Shown piece by piece: positions 56,399 through 64,000 of a stretch of 64,000 nt of DNA (position 1 is the stretch's first letter; each line of letters opens with the position of its first letter). A program made the position numbers and the translations under genes. This DNA is from Diogma glabrata. Lineage: Eukaryota; Arthropoda; Insecta; Diptera; Cylindrotomidae. The notes under the pieces are model-generated. The model saw only the letters and a program-made list of their open reading frames with translations. It ran no database searches and was not told the origin of the DNA. Location of the stretch: the NCBI GenBank assembly GCA_963693315.1, contig OY856186.1, forward strand, positions 90,213,381-90,277,380, written 5' to 3'.

Positions 56399-56480
56399 GT
56401 GCGTTCGATTTGACTGAAACAACTAAAAAAACAACAACAATCGCATTCAATTCTCAGTTGTTTAAGTCAAATCGAACACG
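56399..56480. mobile_element. 82-bp hairpin element (miniature inverted repeat)
   Basis: Arms GTTCGATTTGACTGAAACAA and TTGTTTAAGTCAAATCGAAC enclose about 30 bp. One arm sequence also occurs at 6102-6130, which suggests a dispersed miniature element rather than a chance palindrome. Confidence 0.6.
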
Positions 56481-57189
56481 GCTACTATAAACAAAATTCG
56501 TTGAATTTTTTTGTCGTTGAAAGAGTGAACCCCGATTCAGATTAAGCTCATAACAGTAACATAGGCCAATAACAGTAACCATAACCCCCTATATATAAGC
56601 CTGATTCCTTTTTTAGCACAGAAAAAATCGTGAACTTGTAGCGCCATTTTGAAATTAAAACTCAATATAAAAAAATTCCAAAAAATTTAATCAAAAACAC
56701 TAATCCAATTTTTTGCATATAGACCGGAAGGGCGTTGCATTTTTGTTAATGTTTTGATGCCGATTGAATTTAATTTTTATAGATAGATTAAATATTTGTG
56801 ATGTAGAAAATAAGAGGTAGCCGCCAGACTTGCGCGTGGTGTGGTTGTGGAAGAAATTTAAACTGGTAAAAAAAACGAATTCCAAAAGTCATTTTATGCC
56901 GCTTCAATATTTGTATGATGCATGTTTACACCATAACAATTGAAAAAAAAAATGATCCACTGATTGACGGATGGTGGATTATAGGTATAGCTACTCGTAT
57001 ATATCTGTATCAAAATGAAATATGGTCAAATCATTTGATGCCAGATGAAATTCATACGAATGACTTATAATACTATTAAAAGTATAAAAGCAACAATAAG
57101 CTGCAGGTATATCGGGGGTAAAACCGTTAGCTGGGCCAGTAAAAGATTTGAGGGACCATAAAATCAAGTGGGGAACAACGGTTTTTTCG
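56481..57189. other. Non-coding DNA, nothing firm
   Basis: No gene recognised. A stretch near 56885 (CCAAAAGTCATTTTATGCCGC) weakly resembles the start of the MITE-like family seen at 18240, so part of this could belong to copy 3. Confidence 0.4.
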
Positions 57190-57380
57190 GCAAACAGCTG
57201 TAAAATTTAACTTTACAGCCAAAGGTTAGAGTCTTACTTTTTTTTTAATACAATCAAAGTGGCTGTAAAGCAACGCCATGGTTTCTTTTTTTACGGCGGC
57301 ACTAAAGTAACTAATATTTTTATGGCGGCAATAAAGTAACTTTCATATTTTATGGCGGCATGTAAGTAACATAGCCTGAA
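57190..57380. mobile_element. MITE-like repeat, copy 3, in opposite arrangement
   Basis: Contains TTTTTTCGGCAAACAGCTGT, ACTTTACAGCC, TTAGAGTCTTACTTTTTT, then several TTTACGGCGGC / TTTATGGCGGCA motifs. These are reverse complements of the GCCGCCATAAA motifs of copies 1 and 2. Confidence 0.55.
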
Positions 57381-57649
57381 ATTATTAATTATCAATTGAA
57401 ATATGAGAGTGAATCTTTTGAATTTTATATATTTTTTCGTTAAAACAGCAACTCGTTCCACATTCACGTCGTTAATGCTTTTAAATCCATACATTCGACA
57501 AACAAATATTTACATTCGACAGTCATCGACGTTTCTTTGAAGTTTATCAATATTACAATTGTGTATATCAAAGATGTCTATGAATGTAACCACATTTCAA
57601 TAAATTATTTGAATTTTTGTTTTTTGGTGTGAATGTAAATAAAAAAATC

Positions 57650-58849
<1,200 letters not shown>

Positions 58850-58889
58850 GTTTTTCCATCTCCGCTTATCACAAATAGTCGTTTGGCAT

Positions 58890-59040
58890 CAAAATTTTTC
58901 CGAAATTCCGAGATGAAGCCCATTGCAATAGGTAGATTTTTATATGAAATCTACCTAAAATATGAAGGGACTGAAATCTCAAGGCTCTGAGATATCAAGA
59001 CTTCGGTTTGAGTTAAGGATTTTTATATAGGTTTCGACAA
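58890..59040 (+). repeat. Tail block of the (TA)n repeat family, copy B
   Basis: Contains GAAATTCCGAGATGAAGCC, CATTGCAATAGGTAGATTTT, a GAAATCTACC arm, and then a block (ATATGAAGGGACTGAAATCT) that occurs inverted at 9480-9560. It is closer to its (TA)n tract than the equivalent block of copy A. Confidence 0.6.
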
Positions 59041-60582
59041 AGTTAATTTATCAAAGTTAGTTTTATCCAAAGTTAATTTATCAAATTTTGATTTACAATG
59101 AAACTTTAAAATTCAAAATGAATTTTGATTAGCGTTTGAGTAGGTACCTTACTTATCCACTCTATAATATACATTACTGGATGACCTCCACTACATTTCA
59201 CATAATGTAGGGTGTTACATTTTTGATTGTGAGGTGACAAATTTTCTATTTTAATGTTAGAAATTTTGATAACCCAATAACAGTATGATGTTATCTTACT
59301 GACGTTTCCTGCCTATCATGCATTTTGGTTTGTAACAGAAATAACACAAAACATGTTCGTGAGGATTGAATACTCAGTATCAGCACCCTAAACATAACTG
59401 ATGGATTTTCACCGATCAAGTCAGACACCTAACTTGGCTATGTAGGTTCATTCTTAATTCATTCCTGTAGTGATAAGCTTTAAAAATGTTGCTTGATTAG
59501 TTCAAAGTAAAGTTTTAAACATTGACACTTCATAAATCATACTGGAAGGGGTCCTAAAGGTTGGAGGTGAAACTTATAAGAATATAATGTCACCGAAATT
59601 TCTAATGTAAGCATATCTAAATTGTACTACCTTTATTTAGCTGAGACATCAGTCGTGTAAATTTCAATCAGCCTTTTTAACCTTACTGATTTCAGACACT
59701 ATTTGTAGAGGGTCGTTAAGCCGGTTGAATGGTCAGTAATTCCTTACCGTTGTGATGTGAAGCTTTAAAAAGCTGTTTAAAAATTCAAAACAAACGCTTA
59801 AAGTATTCATCAATTCGACGATCTTGTCGTAGAGGCTCGTTTTGGACGCCATTTTGTATTGTCTGCTGAAAAAATAAAATATCACTGAAATTTTATATGT
59901 AAGCATATCCAGCACTGCACTTGCTTAGTTTATATAGAACAAATTATGAACCGAGTGACATTTCTAAGACAGAAGGTACTAAAGTCCTTCTAGTGCAGTG
60001 ATCGAACGGTGCAATAGAGCAATTCTTGAAACAAAAAGTCAAAAATTTACAAATTATTATTATTAACATAATGTTAATCTCTTGTTACTTTACACAAATA
60101 ACTTATTTAATAAGTTTAAAAGAAAAATTAAAGAAAGCAAAGTTTATTATAATTTTACTGTTGCTCTGTATATATTTCAGCTTGTTAGGCTTGTTAGGTT
60201 ACTGATAAACTTAATAAGTTATTTACGTAAAGTATCAAGAGATTGACATTATGTTTTTGAAAACTTACTTGGCACTTGGCCAACGGCAAACAGTGTAAAT
60301 TATATAAAATTATTATTATATTTATTCTTTTTCTTTGTGAAAAAACTGTTTGCAATATATTACTCCACAAAGCCTCGTTTTTGTCTTTAGGACCTTAAAT
60401 GTTCGGAATTCCTCCATATTTTCCAGAATTGAGAAACTCTTCTTTAATTCAATACTAGACATCAAATTTTTAAAAATTTTAATTTAAATTTTTTGACTTT
60501 TCGATTCAAACTCCTCTCGATTAATGAACACCTAAATTAAAAAACTGGAAAACATAGTCATAAAAATCTTAAAAATTAAAAA
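59041..60582. other. Non-coding DNA with a diverged direct repeat and a hairpin
   Basis: A block with AATGTCACCGAAATTTCTAA and TGTAAGCATATC occurs near 59587 and again near 59880, about 295 bp apart. An inverted repeat lies at about 60070-60118 against 60207-60252 (ATGTTAATCTCTTG arm; AATAACTTATTTAATAAGTT arm). No gene was recognised. Confidence 0.45.
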
Positions 60583-60709
60583 GGCGCCCACGGTACCACG
60601 TTACTTGCGTCCCCAGGCAGTCATTCTCTAGTTACTAATCACGCCCAATGTTGCTTAACTTCAGTTATCGGACGGGAACCGATGTATTCAACATGGTGCA
60701 GTCGGTGAC
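60583..60709 (-). rRNA. 5S rRNA-like sequence (diverged gene, pseudogene or Pol III-derived element head)
   Basis: Read on the minus strand, the 5' part has TTGAATACATCGGTTCCCGT and CCGATAACTGAAGTTAAGCA, followed by ACATTGGGCGTGATTAGTA. These match the insect 5S order CTGAATACATCGG, TTCTCGTCCGATCA, CCGAAATTAAGCAGCG, TCGGGCG and GTTAGTAC with scattered substitutions. The 3' third (GACTGCCTGGGGACGC) is more diverged from the expected GACCGCTTGGGAACACC. A run of five T follows the end (60578-60582), as for Pol III termination. The internal control region carries several changes, so it is probably not a standard functional copy. Confidence 0.7.
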
Positions 60710-60984
60710 ATAAATATAATAATTGAATTTTATAACTAAAGTGTAATTTCAAGTATATGTTTTTTGTCATTATTGTTCTCAAATTTCAATACAAATGGCA
60801 ACCACTACTAAATAATTAACATCTGAAAGTTGAATCTGTGCAATTTTTCGTTATAATTTATTTTTCGTTACACAGTTAATTTATTGTCGACGATGATTAA
60901 AGTAATAGTGAATTCAATAAGGCATTGGAAAATGTTTATTGTGTAATTGATTTTAAGAACATCATAATAAACCGTAATGAAAAA
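60710..60984. other. AT-rich non-coding DNA
   Basis: Short stretch between the 5S-like sequence and repeat copy C. Nothing is recognised. Confidence 0.5.
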
Positions 60985-62129
60985 AGTCCAATCTGCAAGT
61001 ATACCCGCTAGAAATAGGTAGATTTCGGGACCAGACGGTTTTGTATACAAATAGAATTGGATGTGTCCGATTTGTTTAAATAAAAAATTTTAGTAGAAAC
61101 AGAATGATCCAAAAAATTTATCAAATCAAACTAAATACATTAACGGAAACTACTTTATTAATGCAGTGTCGGAACAGTTTTATTTAACTTGGTTAAAACT
61201 ACTTTCAATAACAAATTAACTCCTTCAAAGAGCAAATAATCATTCTCACTACGTGACACCTACAATGCCACCACACATAATTTATAAACAAAAATTATCA
61301 AACGACTTTTACACCTCAAATAATACAACTATCCTTCAATTTAGGAAAACCTTTGTAATTGTGTAATCAATATATATGTATTACAACTAACAGTTCAAAA
61401 TTTACCAATTTTCTAAATTTCCAAATACAATGTTCCTTAAAGAATAATGACTCAACTTTGTTTTTTTTTATTTACATTTTTGCAAAAAAAAATAAAAACT
61501 CAAAACAGAAACAAAAGAAAATTTATTTAATGATATATTTTTATGGGATTTGTTGTTGTAACTGTATGGCTAATTACATTGAAACACCTTGAGAAAGAAG
61601 GCTGAAAATCTCTGAGGTTATAGTTGAAAGGTTTATCTAAAAGCTATGGTATGAGTTTTAACGACATGAACTCAAAAATGAGGAAGCCGTGGCCGATTGC
61701 GTTTGTTTTCGTTTTAACAGCCTCAGTGTCTCAACCTCTGAACTTGAACAATTTTTTTTTCAAATTTGGAAAGATTTATGTTGTACCTACGTGTGCAAAA
61801 GTTTTCATTTTTGAGCTTGGTCATTTTCATCTATATCGAGGATAACAAAGTTTAGTAAATTTTTAAAACAGCTAATTTTTCAGGATCCTTTTGCGCTAAG
61901 GTTTTCATTTTGAAAAAACTGATAAACAAAAGCTCAAATATCAATATATATATAAATTTTATTTTAACATTATGATTCAAACGGCCGTTATAACGCTTTA
62001 GATTATTGAATTTTTAAGGCTTTAACCACTTAACCTGTACCCGGGTATAACCAGTTCACGAACTTGTCCAAGAGATTCTTTGCCGCAACGTACCCGAAAG
62101 AATTTTCGGTGTAGGTCAAGAAATGGAAT
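60985..62129 (+). repeat. (TA)n-associated interspersed repeat, copy C
   Basis: Closely parallels copy A: CCCGCTAGAAATAGGTAGAT, CGGAACAGTTTTATTTAACT, TTGGTTAAAACTACTTTCAA, CAAACGGCCGTTATAACG, and GTGAGAGTAC at the end. It lacks the (TA)n tract. The open frames at 61359-61592 and 61624-61845 lie within it and are not supported as genes. Confidence 0.75.
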
Positions 62130-62647
62130 CGTGAGAGTACAAAACTATCAACACTTATATCCACCTCCATCACGGCAATTTAGAAATACCATCCAGAAAC
62201 TGAAACACAATATATAATAGAGTTCAACTGGATGGCTTAATGATCTAGAATATGTAGTTGCTATATAGCTGTAACTACACCACTGGTTTTTTGATGTTAA
62301 CATAAGGGAGATACGGTATACCGGTTGACAAAAACGCATGGGATCTTGATGAAACTTTGGCTTCCCGTGCACCGGTTTATTTGAAATTTAAATAACATCC
62401 ATTCCTGATAATTGATTCTAATCAATCTTCGTATATATGCTTTGAGTATGATTTGTAACAGTTCTGCATTCCAACTTTTGGCTTTTCACTTCCGGTAAAA
62501 AAATTATGTTCGTACAACAGAATAAATGTCTGTGAAGCAACTGGTTTTAGACCAAGTATGAGATGCATCGATCATATATCAACACAATCCATATCCTCAT
62601 AGAACAACAGAATTTATGTCTGTTGGAATACTACAGCTTACAGCTCT
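62130..62647. other. Non-coding DNA, nothing recognised
   Basis: No gene or repeat could be assigned. Confidence 0.4.
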
Positions 62648-62850
62648 TAGGTCTGAAAGACCTAAGTATTACAATCTCGAGCCAATAGTGGAAATTTTAA
62701 CCCCATTTTTTGGCGTTTCTCGACAGTTTAGGTCATAAAGATTCTAAAAAAGCAATAAAAAATGTCCGTCTGTTTGCCGGCCGTCCGTTACAACTTACGA
62801 AAACCAGAAAACCACTGGAGCGATTTCAAAAATTTGAAATAAAGTGTTTA
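62648..62850 (+). mobile_element. Single end of the inverted-repeat element family seen at 7095-8500
   Basis: Begins CTTAGGTCTGAAAGACCTAA, followed by GTATTAC and then blocks matching the left end of the 7.1-kb element: TTTTTTGGCGTTTCTCGAC, GATTCTAAAAAAGCA, GCCGGCCGTCCGT, GCGATTTCAAAAATTTG. The other end was not found, so this is a truncated copy. Confidence 0.75.
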
Positions 62851-64000
62851 TAGCACAGCGATTGCCAGATTTTCGGTCTGAGCTCTCAAGACATTAGGAC
62901 GGTCCAATATATATTCTATGTAGGTACGATTCGATGACAATTTTATTTAAATTCGGGATAATGACATTTTTAATGACATAATATGGCTTATCTGGATAAG
63001 TTGTTAACACTACGTCGCTTACCAAAACTGCCAGCTTAACTATAGAGAATTTAGTTTACTGAGAACAAACCTTGAAGCTTCATTATGCTATTCAAGAATC
63101 GAACCTAAATTCATTCAAAATATTCAAAAAAAAACAATTTCTTTGTGCGTACAAATATGGGTACTGTAGAAAACTGACTGGAGTCACAAAATATCACCGT
63201 CCCTTTGTAGAAGTTGAAGCTGTGTTTTAAGCATCCGAAGTTATTTTATTTAGCGTATGGTTTTTTTTTGTGCATCCGAAGTAGAATGACAAGATAAAAA
63301 ATTTGTTTTCTTAATTTGAGACTAAGTCCTAATTCATCACAATTTCATTATCAGATTTGGTTAGTAAAGTAGTTATTAATGCTATGCCAATTGACTTGAG
63401 CTAACTTTACTTAGCCTTATATTGGAATTCTTAAAACATCTGACCAGGTCATATTTTGTTTAAATGTTTGGAAATTCATTTAATAGTTTTAACAATACAC
63501 ATAGTTAAATTAAAAATATTCCCTTCACGTGCGTATTTAAATGATTTATATTCAACAATTTTATCCAATTCTATACCCTAATCCACCCATAAAATCATAT
63601 CAACAAACAATTACACTGTTTGAATAATGCTATTATCAAACAAAATCAAATATACTAAGCCAAAAAAAAAATCTTGAAATAATTAAACATTGAAATTACC
63701 AATTATTACAAATCCTACATAATCGCTTAATTCAATTAATTTGAAACCAAACAAAATTATAATTTCAATTTTCTTGTTTTCCTCATTTACAATGGCTTAC
63801 ACAACAAATAGCTTACGAATACGAAAATCATCAAACAATCAATATTCATTAATAAATTTTCCAAAGCAACCAAAATAATTAATTAAATTAAAAAAGAAAA
63901 ATATATTTGCATCTCATTTTCAAATATAATCTCATAAACGAAATCAAATTTAATTTTCCAACAACCCTCGCACAAACAACCCTCATTTTATTCTTTTCAA
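62851..64000. other. AT-rich non-coding DNA to the end of the window
   Basis: No gene, exon or RNA recognised. The missing transmembrane exon of the Sidestep-family gene is not visible here. Confidence 0.4.

Noticed and set aside
61359..61845. Two open frames of ~75 codons
   Set aside because: They lie inside copy C of the (TA)n-associated repeat. Copies A and B do not preserve them as coding sequence.

Overview
The window looks like a piece of an insect chromosome. It is strongly AT-rich and has no operon-like gene packing. Short coding exons with GT/AG introns are scattered through long introns packed with transposons: gypsy and copia LTR elements, non-LTR elements, a Penelope-like element, hAT, piggyBac and foldback elements. 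No host RNA gene is certain, and I cannot name the species or order.

The only host gene I can support is a plus-strand member of the Sidestep family, which are immunoglobulin-superfamily cell-surface proteins that pair with Beaten-path proteins in axon guidance. Seven exons are visible: 12930-13133, 39642-39787, 39864-40166, 40223-40382, 42069-42362, 42440-42581 and 42989-43173. All six junctions keep the reading frame. Together they encode the end of one Ig domain, two Ig domains split between exons, one complete Ig domain and one fibronectin III domain. The signal peptide and first Ig domain must lie before the window. The membrane segment and cytoplasmic tail must lie after it. The window is therefore probably intragenic throughout, with one internal intron of about 26.5 kb.

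Layout. 1-12.9 kb (upstream intron): a (TA)n-bearing repeat family, an inverted-repeat element at 7.1-8.5 kb flanked by a 60-bp tandem array, an RTE-like relic and a small terminal-inverted-repeat element. 13.1-39.6 kb (giant intron): a decayed gypsy-like element (16-17.7 kb), RTE-like tails (19.4 and 20.1 kb), a foldback element split by a LINE (20.3-22.0 kb), a broken piggyBac transposase (22.6-23.8 kb), an LTR relic (24.3 kb), a 3.9-kb foldback element (26.0-29.9 kb), a hAT with a perfect 8-bp duplication (31.1-32.0 kb), and a nest at 33.1-39.4 kb. In that nest an inverted-repeat element contains a Penelope-like element and a LINE, the Penelope copy contains a hAT, and the hAT contains two smaller elements. 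40.4-41.2 kb: a 9-bp minisatellite inside a short intron. 43.5-49.4 kb: a young, nearly intact gypsy element, antisense to the host gene. 49.7-53.0 kb: decayed gypsy, LINE and copia relics. 53-64 kb: small inverted-repeat elements, further copies of the (TA)n family, and a 5S rRNA-like sequence on the minus strand.

The best-supported points come directly from the sequence: the reading-frame-consistent Sidestep exons; the gypsy element with a TATT target duplication and an A_AAA_AAC slippery site at the gag stop; the two hAT elements with perfect 8-bp duplications; and the nesting order. I found no evidence for a wholly new biological system. The least familiar structures are the 26-29.9 kb foldback element with its 130-bp arrays, the 34.26-35.24 kb GTGCAC-rich element, and the 5S-like locus.
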